From Anthonomus grandis grandis (lineage: Eukaryota > Arthropoda > Insecta > Coleoptera > Curculionidae), in contig NC_065549.1 in the NCBI RefSeq assembly GCF_022605725.1, positions 40,439,690 through 40,503,689 on the forward strand: a DNA stretch of 64,000 nucleotides. Reading direction: 5' to 3'. The position numbers and the translations under genes were made by a program. A model generated the notes under the pieces. That model was given only the letters and a program-made list of their open reading frames with translations. It made no database searches and was not told the origin of the DNA. Below, in pieces: positions 20,240-32,096 of the stretch; position 1 is the stretch's first letter, and the number at the start of each line of letters is the position of its first letter.

Positions 20240-20620
20240 TATTCCCGAGGTGAAATTAAACTAGGCGAGGAAGTCATAATCACAACGGGGAACAAAATGA
20301 AGAGACAACTAAACACGAAGAGTATTGAAAACGAGGGCCACGTAAAACTACGGGGGGATTATAAAACAAAAAGGGTGAGATAGAAGTTGGTTTGGATTAA
20401 TCAGGGAACCATTTCGGTTCGGCAATAAAAGAAGTTATTAAAGAAGTTTAGGAAGTATTTTAATAAAGGCGAATGGCCCTTACGAAGTCTCACTCCGGTT
20501 TTGGTATTCTAGAGTATGCAGATTACTTTTTTGGGCAGCGGATTTATTAATTACTGTGAGGATTTTCTGAATAATTACGTTTAAGGAATAAGAGGTTGAG
20601 GGAGGCTTAATGGATGCGGT
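20240..20620. other. GC-richer island
   Basis: A third island of unusual composition, purine-rich on the plus strand (GAGGTGAAATTAAACTAGG, GGGGGGATTATAAAAC), with no ORF and no repeat structure seen. It may be conserved noncoding DNA. Confidence 0.3.
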
Positions 20621-20996
20621 TGTTAAGAATTTATGTTTCATTTAGTTAAGTGGAGGGATGGGCAAAGAAGACTAGAAATAAGTAAGTATAAAAATTTTGT
20701 TTTAAGTAAGATGCGAGTTTATACAGTGTGTCCCAGGATGAGCAAATTTATACGTAAAAATGCAGCCCTGCTTGATCAAAAAAAAAGTATACCTTGATGG
20801 GAGCATTGTTTTAATTTTATGAGTAGGTAAAGTACTATTTCTAGGCAAGATATAAAAAAAAATTATAAGAAAAAGTTGTTTAGAATGCAAAATTATGCCT
20901 AAACACCAAGTTTTATAATCATAGGCCTACTTTAATTTTTACGTTTAATGTCAGTAAATTTATTAAAGTTTTATAAGCATGTAAGTTTTATTAAAG

Positions 20997-21311
20997 ATGC
21001 CGCGCACTTACGTCAAAAAGGTGGGAAGTAGACCTTACCTCAACTACAGAAAGGAGAACATGGATAAGGCTATTGATGCTGTGAAAAAGGACATGTCCAA
21101 ACTACAAGCTAGACAGAAGTTCAAGATGCCGAGAATAACGTTAATTGATAAACTTCAGGAAACTCATCCTGCAGCACCGGGTCGTCCATGCGTGTTGACT
21201 CGCGAAGAAGAACAGCTGTTGGCAAAAACTCTTGGTGTCGTAAACGACTGGGGCTTTCTCATGACTCACGAGGACATTCGTCAAGTTCGTCAAGCAGCGT
21301 TTTCTATTTAA
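20997..21311 (+). CDS. Pogo-like transposase N-terminal domain (truncated)
   Basis: A 104-residue frame starting MPRTYVKKVGSRPYLNY. Residues about 22-55 (MDKAIDAVKKDMSKLQARQK then FKMPRITLIDKL) match the Psq-type helix-turn-helix of pogo/Tigger-like transposases, which bind the transposon ends. PGRPCVLTREEEQLLAKTL then NDWGFLMTHEDIRQV (about 62-99) match the second DNA-binding segment. The frame then ends in AAFSI and a stop, and no DDE catalytic domain follows, so it is truncated to roughly a quarter of the family length. Upstream, ACAGTGTGTCCCAGGATGAG near 20725 could be the element's left end. Domesticated DNA-binding-only proteins of this type exist, but nothing here shows that. Confidence 0.7.
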   Translation: MPRTYVKKVGSRPYLNYRKENMDKAIDAVKKDMSKLQARQKFKMPRITLIDKLQETHPAAPGRPCVLTREEEQLLAKTLGVVNDWGFLMTHEDIRQVRQAAFSI

Positions 21312-21319
21312 CGCTGCTT
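21292..21319. repeat. 10-bp perfect stem at the pogo truncation point
   Basis: AAGCAGCGTT (21292-21301) and AACGCTGCTT (21310-21319) are exact reverse complements with an 8-bp loop. The inverted copy supplies the sequence just where the pogo-like frame stops, as if a small templated inversion ended the ORF. Confidence 0.8.
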
Positions 21320-24300
21320 AAATAGGGTGTAAATCGCATAATATAAAATTGATTGTTATACATTTTAGGGGCCATTTTATATTTAAATAACAAATATTAC
21401 CAATAACAAAAGTAAAAGCAATTTTGTGACCATCTATAATGAAAAAAATTAGGACGATTTTACTGATCAAATTTGCGTAACTTATAAGTAAAAACTATGT
21501 CAAAATATTCTAAAAATTAAATACTTATAAAAAAATAATGTTTCCCAAGTAGTCCTTTAATTAATTTATCAAATGGCGATAGCAAACGAAAAAATCAGCA
21601 TTTCAGTTTACCTTATCAGTTTTTTAGAAGACGTGTATTTTCTGGAAATACTATATTGGTTTAATTATGCATAATACATAAACCCATTAGTTGTTACAGT
21701 TTAGGGAACGTAAAGTAGTGACTCAGTGTTAAAGGAGAATATAATTATATACTCACTAAACAAAGTTATTTAAAGAAATAAAAAACAAACATCTAATTCC
21801 TATGTCTATCTCTAAGATCTAATGCTTTAAGAATAAATCAAATCAATTATCAATCAGTTAGTAATTTGTGAATGAAGGTCAACCCAAATAGGTTTCTTTG
21901 TCACACTTAAGGACTACATTTTTGGTCTGCTATTTTAATCCTTCATTTGAGAGGACACTCTTAACATACCTGACCAAAGAACGATTGGCAATTCTGTGGC
22001 TCCAACCTAGAAAAATCTTTAATTTTAAAAAACAAATCTTAGTATCTTAGAACATAAGTATAAAATTATTATTTATGTGAAAATTTAATATACTTTAGTT
22101 ACTACCATAGTTTTTGTAGTAAATATACTTAACTCAAACCTAGTGCTTTTTCCAAACAAACTGCATTTAATGTTCAAATATTGTCTATATTTTTCTACAA
22201 ATTTAAAAAAGTGTTAAGTTATTCGTCAAGCAACTACTGATGTGAAATATACCTTCAAATGTTTTCTAAAGTTTGACAATATCAGCGAATTTTTCACACC
22301 AACTGTGCAAAAAAACTTCAATATCATTCATAAAAATCGCAGTTAACTATCATTAATTAATTACAATATTTATAAGATAGATGAATATCAAATACCAAGG
22401 GAGGTTTCAAAAATAATTAACATAAGGTAACATAGGTAAAATCGAAAATAATTTATATTTGTATTTTATTAAAGTTTATTCAGGCACGAATTTATATTTT
22501 AGTTGAACGTCATTATACATATTATTTATTCTAGAATTATTAACTTTTTTGACAAAATATAATAAAAAAAATAAATAAATTAAGCCATAACTTAAACTAT
22601 TTTAAAAGCAAGACACTTAAGTAAATTTGAGCATAATTTAATTGCATATGCTTTATAATTTTGGAAAAATGTAAAATTAAATTAGGTCTGTTATGTTTTG
22701 GTTAAAAGAACTATCTAAACATGGTTTTTAACAAATTTTACTAAATGTTATTAAAAAAATAAATTTAAAAAATTTAAATTCTTGCCTATAAAATCTAATA
22801 AATTAACAAAGAAATATTTTAAAAATATTATTAAAAAAATTAAAATGTTAAATTTAAGTTTACATCTGCAGTAATTCCAAATGAAAATATTACATATATA
22901 AACAGCAAATAGATCTTAACACAGTTTTATAATTCACACTTTACAAATTTAGAATAAAATATTTAAAATTGAAAATGAAAAAGGCTATTAAATTTACTAG
23001 AACAACCTTTATATGGTTTGTGCACTTCATGAAAGCTGTTTAGGATCAGAGGTCTTATTAAAACAACTATTTTAGTACAACTGATTTGAATATATTATTT
23101 ACAAGGAAATAATAAGAGGATAGTACAAATGCACACTTTAAGCGGATAATTTAATATATTCTAATCAATAATAAATTAATTAAACTATATGTCTTTGAAA
23201 CATACATGACAAAAGCATTTCATACATTAAAATTTGTATAAGAATAGATGAAAATTAAAGGTAATATTCAAGTAAGTCAAAAATTAAAGGTTATTGTAAA
23301 AATGAAACAAAATTTTAGTTTATATGTAACCTTTGACAAGTAACCAGCAAAATAAAAAAAAAGCACTTTTACATAAAAATTCACTCATACAATGAAATAA
23401 AAAACCATAATTCACTGCCATAGTAGCTGCACGTGACATATCAAAAACGCAGACAGAAGGCATTGTAAAATGAAAAATTAATGGCATATCTGCAATCGAA
23501 CAGAACTGTGAACGCCCAAACGGCCGAACAATTAAAAGGGCCATTGGACGTAAAGCTCACATCTAACTGTGACGCCTAATTGTACCTATTTGTCGTAAAT
23601 GTTTGGTAATTTTGGGGAAATTAGTGATGCTGCTTATAATGGTCAATATAAACGATAGTATAGTCGGTTATTATTTTATTGGTTATATCATTAAATATTA
23701 CTTGAATATGGTCATTAGGTGTATTATTTGGTAATGCTGATATTATATGTATATATAAACTATTAAGAAATATGTAATTTAGGCATAATTTGCATGTAGA
23801 CGATGTACAATTTCCGCAAGATGTAATTAAACTAAGTTTATTATAATGTACTCTATAAATTGTACTTCTTTAATTTGACATTCGTTACTCGTATTTAAAT
23901 CATAATTTATAAAAATTTTCGTTTAGTAAAAAAGGGTCATTTTAAAACTTTCTTTTATATTTATAGATACAAATAATAAAAATAAATAATAGATACAAAT
24001 AATAATTAAGAGCAAAAATTATTCATTCTTTAATTATTGTATATTAAGCATTTTGTGCATATTTTCCTAAATAATTTTATCAAACACTATTTCTGTATTT
24101 TCAGGCATAATTTCAATGTATACGTGTAGTAAAGCTTTATTAAAATGAGCCCTTCAGTTGCTCGTCAAATCCGATTTTCATGCAAGAAAAAATCAAACAG
24201 CTTTAGAGTAAATTGCCAAAACATGTTCTGCGTTCTCATGTGTATAAATTATCCCCAAGTGTTTAATAGTATCAAGTTAATAAGGGCGTTTAATACCCAC

Positions 24301-25309
24301 CCCTAGATACTGTTTGCTAAATCTTTTACAATTTAAATATTCGTCAAAAAACAACTGAAACATAAAAGCTAACAAAAAATTAATTTTCTATATGAGCTCT
24401 TATGATTCAATATAATATTGAATAATCTCCTAAAATTTGATGAGGGTTGACATGAAGGGTGAGCTTTTAGGCAGTAAAACAATATGGGTCAGTTAGATGT
24501 AAATTACAATAAATGACTTAGGGTATGTTGTACCTTAACAATCTTTAAATTTCCTTAGTATTTATTTAACAGCGTTATTAGAAATGATAAGGATTGCAAT
24601 TTTAATAAAACGTATATATGTAAAATAATCATACTTTATGAGTTATTTATTGCAATACGAACAGACATTTCAGTACAGAAATCCATATTTAAAAATGTAA
24701 TTCAAATGTACTTAAAGAGTCCTTTGATTTTAAAATATACATATGTCAATAAATCTTAGGGCTAAAATAGATTTTGGTCTTCTGAATTCAACTTGTTTCT
24801 GTCTTTACTTTTAAAGTAAGCATAAGTCTTAGCAATTAGTTCGTTATTGGAGTCCAATTCCTTTCTTTAAGGCATTTTTGAAATCTGTAAAAGTTAGTAG
24901 TTACTGGGTGCTAATATATGGTGCGAGGGGAAGCAATTAACGGTTTAACTTATTTACTTTTAATATTGTTTCGCACGCAACTTAACGACAACGAAGATTA
25001 TCCTTCTAGCTGCCTCTAAACGACGTCAAATTAGTAAATTAATTCAGTATGGCAATGTAGAACATTCTCAGAACAATCCTGATTCATCTGTGGTATATGC
25101 TTGTTATACTTATTACCCTGAAGAAGATTATGAGAACAAAATAGGAGATTAGTTTTATGATATCATGTGTAGATGCTCGAATAGATGTCAGAAACATACA
25201 TGCTGAGCACAGTTTTATTAGTCTGTTTAGTTCTTTCTATAGGATTTTTTTTCCTTGGGTGGTACTTTAAGTGAACTTTATAACTCTTAGCTAATTTGAA
25301 TAATACACC
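21320..25309. other. Very AT-rich DNA, no gene seen
   Basis: I see no coding sequence in 4 kb. About 23450-23610 is a GC-richer island (AACGCCCAAACGGCCG, GGGCCATTGGACG) and may be conserved noncoding DNA. About 24930-25040 is a weaker one. Short frames here are not supported by any motif. Confidence 0.4.
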
Positions 25310-25870
25310 ACGCTATTGAGGAGCATTATCACAAACAATGCTAAAAAAACTGAGACCGCTACTTCAGAAAACATAAAAGAAAACATCAAATCTTAATCAA
25401 TAGTGGTAAAGTAAAATTGCGTGAGATAGTTCATCTGGTAAAAATATTATATTATAGTGCCTGCACTATTTTGCATTAATATTTGTATTGTAGAAATCTT
25501 CTTCCAAATATGGGATGTATTTGCTTATAATGTAACAAAAAAAAACATCGCGTCGACGCATTTAAAACGTTGTCTGAAGTTATTTACGCGAGATAGAAAT
25601 TATTTTTTACATCAGTATGGAAATGGATGAAACATCGATCCACAACTACACATTTAAATCAAAGATCGGTTAGAACTTTCCGAAGCGACCCCAGATGCAA
25701 AACTTCTGATTATTATATGGTGTTACTAAAGCATTTGGGCTTTCTAGGGTCGTGCCTAAATTGAATGTTCTGGATCCTACTACTTCAAAACCTGTTATGG
25801 ATATATGGTATCATGGTATAATAGAAAAGGTTAAAGTTCTCTGTTTGGAAAGACAGTATTGGAAGATAGT
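25310..25870 (+). pseudogene. Mariner transposase ruin
   Basis: Plus-strand pieces in three frames follow mariner order. TATSENIKENIKS with KLREIV near 25355-25430 fits the helix-turn-helix linker. HLKRCLKLFTRDRNYFLHQY (about 25560-25618) fits CLELFKRNPNEFLRRY. MEMDETSIHNYTFKSKIG (about 25618-25672), with the first catalytic D of VDETWIHHYTPESK, is followed by NFPKRPQ. TSKPVMDIWYHGII (about 25785-25826) fits KVMASVFWDAHGII. The second D block is not readable, and there are many stops. No TIR pair was found. Confidence 0.7.
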
Positions 25871-25893
25871 CTTTATATGTAGAGTTTTTTTTA

Positions 25894-25990
25894 ATAAAAG
25901 GTGAAAACACGAAATCTAAAGCCTCACAAATTAAAGATTTACAAAAAAAAAGATTTGTGATGCTGTAGATTTCGTATTTTTACCTTTTAT
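25894..25990. repeat. 38-bp inverted repeat hairpin
   Basis: Arms 25894-25931 and 25953-25990 pair with four mismatches around a 21-bp A-rich spacer. The arms contain CGAAATCTA and TAGATTTCG. It lies directly after the mariner ruin and might be a tiny foldback derived from an element end. Confidence 0.8.
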
Positions 25991-26299
25991 AAAAGTGTAT
26001 GACCAGCATCTTTTTGGATGAATTTTTCGAGTATTATATCTAGAGGTTGATAATTGGACAGAGGTAATTCCTAAGGAGGAGAGATAAAAAATAATTGCTA
26101 AAGCTCACGAACCTTCAACTCGTGGTCATATAAGGGAATGTTCTCAAGAAATTTAGGGATTTTATTTAAAACACATATTTATTTTTAATAGGAATATAAA
26201 TATTTTAATCAATAACATGAAAGAAAAAAACATAATTACAATAATAAAATTATTCTTATTAAATGTGATTTTTTTTGCAGTAATCAAGAGAGTGAGTTT

Positions 26300-27560
26300 T
26301 TTCTTTTCAGTGATAGTTGATTTTTGCTTATAAGCACCTTCGGTCCACTAAAGAAGAATCTCCATCTGCTTTTTAATTTGATCTTTTGCATTTAGTTTCT
26401 TAAAGACTGTCTTGATCATACTCAATTTTGCAGAATATTCTAAATAGAAATCTCTTATATCACTAATTTTTACGGTGAAAAAATAGTCGGTACTTACAGT
26501 GGAGTCGTAGGTTTAGGTAAACTCAAAAACACACAAAAATGATTTGGGCAAGTTGTGTGTTTTTCTTAACTAATTTTTGCGTCCTCGTTTTCATCAATTC
26601 TTGAAATATTAATTACATTTAGCATTTGTGCTAGGTGTTTTAAATCAATAATGTCTTTACTACTCAGTTCTGTTACTTTAAATCGCTCACCTTTTTTTCA
26701 GCTGATGGTGTAGAGGTAAAATGTTGATCTTGAGTTTATACACCAGATCAGTATTTATTGATCTGAACCAATATATATTGGTCCAAACTTCTTATTTCTT
26801 TTGTTCAATGATAAAATAACAACAGTCATTTTCATTCTACGTGAATTTACTTATCAAAAACTTATGGGTGATAGATCAAACGTTATAATGCATTACAGCA
26901 TACATATACATTGCAATAAGGAAGCGGTTCTTGTGCTTTCAGAAACAATTATTACTGTAAGATACGATATTCAAGGGCTTTTCATTAATGGATAAATTTG
27001 CCTTGTCTTAAATGTATTTCAACATAATGATACCTATTTTGTAAGTACCATGAAGTGTTTTGCCCCAAAGCATTGTACGGCTGTTCTTTTTTAGTTAAAA
27101 AAAATTAATATATTTACTTAAGAGGCATGGTAAAGTATCGGTATAGGTATGGTTTTTGCAAATCATAGGTGACTACATAATCTTCGATAACTTGGTATTT
27201 ATCGAGTGCAATTTCAACTCGTAAAAGTCGTTTTGCAGGAAATGGTTGTCATACCTGGTATTCAATTTTTCTTTTACTTGCGATCCCGCATTTTCAAATA
27301 CTACACATAGTTCGCACTAATCCTTCTTGGGGTATTTAGTTTCTATAAGGTTGTGTAGTCTATATGTAATTCTGCCAGACTTTTGGAACCATGAACTATT
27401 TTGCTGTACGAGCATGAGTAAAATGAGACTCAATTCTCGTGATAGAGTTGATATGATGTCTAATTCCTTGTTTTATATCTTTAGGTACAGTATGGTGCCT
27501 TCCAGGTTTTCCCCTATTGTCTACGCTGATCATAATATTACCAGTAAAAAATATTAGTTT
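26300..27560 (-). pseudogene. Degenerate ORF of an insect transposon-associated protein family
   Basis: The minus strand reads SVDNRGKPGRHHTVPKDIKQ and GIRHHINSITRIESHFTHA (about 27425-27530), then IPQEGLVRTMC (near 27325) and VEIALDKYQVIEDY near 27190. A family common in insect genomes has this layout (DxRGKHGN, then VREHIxSFPxxESHYxR, then a Cys pair and a catalytic-looking C-terminus), and I believe it is transposon-encoded, but I cannot name it with certainty. Further on, DIRDFYLEYSAKLSMIK and MIKTVFKKLNAKDQIKKQ (about 26350-26450) may be its far end. Many stops. Confidence 0.45.
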
Positions 27561-27869
27561 TTTCAAAACTGTTCGAATTGATATTTTATATCAAAAGTAA
27601 CCTTTAGAAATAATTTACAGGTACTTATCTGCTGATTATTGATCAAAAAATAAAAGGTATTATTTGGTTGCTGACTACTACCTGGTTGGTATATCAATAT
27701 TTCAGACTAACAACGTTTATACTACTTTTAATAAAATAGGTTTTGATATAATTATTAACCGTCTATGGTCAAAGTATATTTATTAAACTAAGAACTGCAG
27801 ACACAGGATTTGATTGATATCTAGTTTTTAAATTCGATTACTGCACCTGAAATATTTGATGACATTTTT

Positions 27870-28330
27870 CTAAAAAATCAGTGATGTTTCGTCCATTTTA
27901 TCCAATCTAACAACGCTGTTTTTATACCAAGTACTTATATATAAAATTATATCAAATTCAAATTAACTCTGTTATTAAATTAAATATTGAAAATATATTT
28001 TTTACAGAAATATTGTTTTTCATTAACACAACCCTTACCCCCCACCCACCCCAAACATTTACCCTGTAAGAAATTATTTTTAAAATCATGGTTTTTCATC
28101 CAAAATATCCAAGCTAATACCACTATTTTTCTATTAAATATTTATTATTATACATACATAAATAATTATATCAAATTTAAATAAACAAACTGTGTTATTA
28201 GCTTAGATATAAACGAGAAAACGAGTTGGTATTTATGCGTATTATGTTGAAAAACAATGATTTTTGAACACAATTTCTTACTAATAAGTTTTGTGGGGTG
28301 GGTGGGGGGTTAAGGGTAGGGTAAATAAAA
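27870..28330. repeat. Foldback repeat with direct and inverted copies and paired G-runs
   Basis: A block at 27870-28000 (ATCCAATCTAACAACG, ATTATATCAAATTCAAATTA) recurs diverged at 28090-28205 (ATCCAAGCTAATACCAC, ATTATATCAAATTTAAATAA). In addition, 28015-28105 and 28235-28335 are inverted copies of about 75 percent identity sharing GTAAGAAATT and a C-rich/G-rich core. The C-rich core is at 28031-28052 and the G-rich core at 28295-28321. Confidence 0.65.
28295..28321 (+). other. G-quadruplex motif
   Basis: Five G-runs of at least three (GGGG, GGG, GGGGGG, GGG, GGG) are separated by loops of 1, 1, 4 and 2 bases, which meets the usual G-quadruplex pattern. The inverted partner at 28031-28052 (CCC, CCCCCC, CCC, CCCC) puts a similar motif on the minus strand. 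Confidence 0.8.
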
Positions 28331-30881
28331 AACGTTTTTTTTGTAGAAAATAATTGCCTGAGGAAAATATACTTCTTGTCAAAATTGTAGGTGATAAAAA
28401 AATTTATAGTTTTCTCAGACAACCTTAAGGTTTTTTAAAAGGTGAAAAAACCCTATTTTATTTCTTGAAAGCAAGGCGTATCGCTATGAAAATTACAGTA
28501 GTTGTGCCATTTTTTTTTGCAAATTGGTGAAAATTCAGTTTTTCTTATAAAAAGTCATTAAGTATTGCAAAAAATTAAGTTTTTCTTGGTTCTAGGCCAC
28601 TTTTCATTATCTTGACTTCTGCTTACACAAGAAAAAAATTTCGGCTTTTAAAAAAATTGGGAAGGGATTTTTTATACAGGTATATATTTTATAGTGTAAT
28701 AATGGAATATCATACAAAAAAAAATCTACAAAAAAACAGGAAATGCATTTACATCTATAAAAAAATAATTATACCAAATAAGATATATAAACAAAAAAAA
28801 CTCAATAATAGAAATTTGCTCTAAAACTAAACAAGGATTTAAAGAAAATTTTTTTTTTCTTTTACGTCGAAAAATGCTCTCTGATGCATAAAAAACATCT
28901 GCAAATTAAAAAAAAAGTCTTATTTTACTAAATGCATTTTATAAAGGTCGTTAAATAGTATACAATATATTTATCATACTGAAACGTTTGACTTTTATGA
29001 AGTAATAATTAAATATTATTGACATATAATGAACTTACCCGTTAAACGTGAATAACATAGACATAATATTAAACTCCTCAACGTTTATCACGCGGACATT
29101 TTATCCGATATTTATAGTTGAAGTTTAACCAAAAATGTACATCTGGTGTAAACAAAAAAAAATGTTTATTATCTTCTTTTCTTGATCTTCGTCATTAGGA
29201 TTACTTCATTAGGATTAACTTCAAGTAGTTTATTATCTGAAATTTTAGAATTGTTTGACTAAGCACAAATAGGGGATCCAACATCCTATTTTCATGTTCT
29301 GTAATAAGAGAAAAAGAACTAGCAGCATTACTTAATAATCTAATGAAGATGAAAAAAACTAAAAATTATATTAAATGACCCACCTTTATGAATTACGATT
29401 TCTTCTTCAATAATGATATTTCGAGAATTCACATTTTCTTCCCTATTTTAAACATCGAGGATGTCTGCGCCAGAGGAAACTGTAACGGACAAAGTTTTCC
29501 ATTAACTTCGATTATTGTCAGTGTTTGATTCTGTAAACTTATATAATTTATAATTTATTATACCAAGATATTTCATAATTTACAATGAAAATGTATTTTA
29601 AAAATCCATGATATTTTTGGAAGATAAATGTCTTAAAACAATATGCAAGTTGAACTTTATTTGCCCGTATGACCCTTATCCTACTAAAACTAATACATGC
29701 TTTTTCGTGAAATTTGTTTCAAGAACAAATGTGTCACTTTTCCACTAAAATTTTAAAACTCTTAATTAGTTTTGTGACATATCACTTTTTCTCTAAAACG
29801 TACTCGTAGTTAGTCAACAACTGAATACAGTCTTCCTTAAACGCAAAATGACACAAACACTATCTCTTAGAAAATATTTAAAGTAACATTTGTGTCACTT
29901 TTCTAACAAGACCTTAAATTTAGTTTAAAAAAAATTATAAAATTTCTTTAAACGATTTTTGCAGCTTTTGCTACGTTTTGTGACTTTTTAAAATAATTAG
30001 AGCAAACCATTAATCACTAATAAATTTACTAAAAAACCGAACTTTCTAATACAAATAACTATTATTTCATGTTTTAAAACAATACTTTTTTAAACAAAAA
30101 TAAGCTAAATAATATTTTTAAGTCAGATTAAAAAAAATTTGGAGAACATAATCCATATTAAATTAAATAAAAAATTATAGGCCATTTAATCATCCAAGTG
30201 TCCATTGTTTTCCAATAACTATCATTTTCAAAATAGCTGGTCATTTTACTCCGATCAACTCCAATGCTCGGACATATTTCAATTTTCATGGGAATCGTTT
30301 TAAAGTTATATTAGCAATATCCTGTTCTAGATCAATTTAAATTTAAACTAATAGCACGTTATACTCGGGGATGATCGCATTGAAATTATATTACATTTTA
30401 TTTATTTGCTACAAGTGGGAATAATTAATTTCGTGTTAACAACCATAGCAATTTAACTTACTTAAAGAATTTTTTTGCATAAGAACTAATACTTAATATA
30501 TCTAAAATAAATAGAATTTTGATACTGTTCAATCACATTTTCTAAAAGCACTTTAAGTCTAAAATCTCCCCCTTGAGTAGAGTGATTTATTGCCCGAGAG
30601 TGATTGGACGGTTTTATATGCCTTATAAACCCTCTGCAAAAGGTATAAAGTCACACTCTTAATGGATTATTCAAGATTTTTTAGGGCCTGATCTTTTCCT
30701 TTGAAATAATTTGATAAATATTAAAGATATTATGTAAGTACTATATATTTATTTATTAATTTAAATACAGGTAAATTATTACCACAAGGAGGATATTATA
30801 AAATCTTAGACAAGTTTTGCAGGTGGTTGTGCTTAATAAACTTAGCGTTAGAAAACTAGTCTTCGATTTGTTAAATGTAAT
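28331..30881. other. AT-rich DNA, no gene seen
   Basis: No recognisable coding sequence. A GTGTCACTTTTC motif recurs at about 29731, 29893 and, in weaker form, elsewhere in 29700-30000, which may mark an old diverged repeat. A GC-richer patch lies at 30560-30660. Confidence 0.35.
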
Positions 30882-31079
30882 CTTTTTTTTTGTGGCATGT
30901 GGCGGCATTTAACCATGCAGCCAGTTACAATTTTTATATTTTATCTTAGTCTGTCAGGGCGACTTAATACAATACAAGAAATATTGACCATAGAAATATA
31001 AGGGAATGACACTTGGAACTATGATAACTATTCTAATTAAAAACTAAATACTAAGTCTTACATTTCTAAAGAAGGTAAT

Positions 31080-32094
31080 TAGATAATTAAATATTTTTGC
31101 AGTTTCTAGTGCAAATAAATGCATAATATTTAATTGACCAGCTACTTTATATTTCATGCGTAAATTAACCACTAGCATTTTGATTTCTTGAGTATACTTT
31201 TTACATGCAAAAAATATGTCATTTAGGTCAGATGTAACATTATAATTTGTGCACAGATCAGTAGATAATACTTTAATTTTGTTGAGATGTGCTGAATAGC
31301 AAGCATGTGTAAATTTTAGATGAATTATAGTTGTTTTAAAATGTACTATGCCAGTGTGCAGAAGGTATTTTTGAAACTAATTTGTAATAACTTGTTGGCG
31401 ATTCTTTGCAATTATTTTCCCGAATATCATTCCATTTAAAGTTTATATTTTCCATAATTATTGCGTTTATATCAGTGAGACAAGGAAGATTAGGTATATA
31501 GTTGCCAAAGGCAATACTATTTTTGGCTAACAAATCTATCAGCTCATTACCTCTAATACCAGTATGAGCCTTAACACGTAGTAATGTTACTATTTTGTTA
31601 AAAAAGGATAAAAGACATATAAGTTTTTTATTTTCCCATAATATGGGGTTAACTTTATAAGACCAAGCATACCTGCTTTCAATGCCTTGAAGAACAGACA
31701 TGGAGTCCGATAGTATAACTTAGTTTTTGTTACTGTCTTGTAAGGCAAGTTTAAGTGCCTCTCTAATGGAGTAAATATGCAACAATTTTTGTTAATTTTA
31801 AATTGGTATTGAATGTTTAAGTCAGGGATGTATATTGCTGCTCTACTGCCTTTTTCACCCTTTGATGCATTTGTATACATAATTATGTATGCTCTTATCA
31901 TGTTGTAATAATTCTAATTTAAGTATGTTTTTATTTAATATGGAGCTATCAGTAAAGAAAGCATATATAACCTCCAATGTTTCCGCAGCGCTGAAAAAAT
32001 CAAATTTTGTTAATTTAAACGGTATAATTAGATCTAATATTGGTTGTATCTCCTGGAAAACCGCACAAAATGGATAGAGTTTTTATGTATTCAA
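31080..32094 (-). pseudogene. RNase H domain and C-terminal tail of the I-like element
   Basis: MYTNASKGEKGSRAAIYIPD (about 31830-31880) matches the YTDGSK start of RNase H, with N in place of the first catalytic Asp. Then come a frameshifted helix region, LRVKAHTGIRGNELIDLLAK (about 31530-31590, matching W.PSH.GI.GNE.AD.LAK) and HWHSTF. Downstream (about 31090-31330) the tail TDLCTNYNVTSDLNDIFFAC with LNIMHLFALETAKIFNYL matches the C-terminal region that holds a Cys-rich motif in intact elements. The domain is dead through the D-to-N change and frameshifts. Confidence 0.75.
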
Positions 32095-32096
32095 TA

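Noticed and set aside
28612..28824. 70-codon Lys/Tyr/Ile-rich frame
   Set aside because: Composition is simply that of AT-rich DNA.
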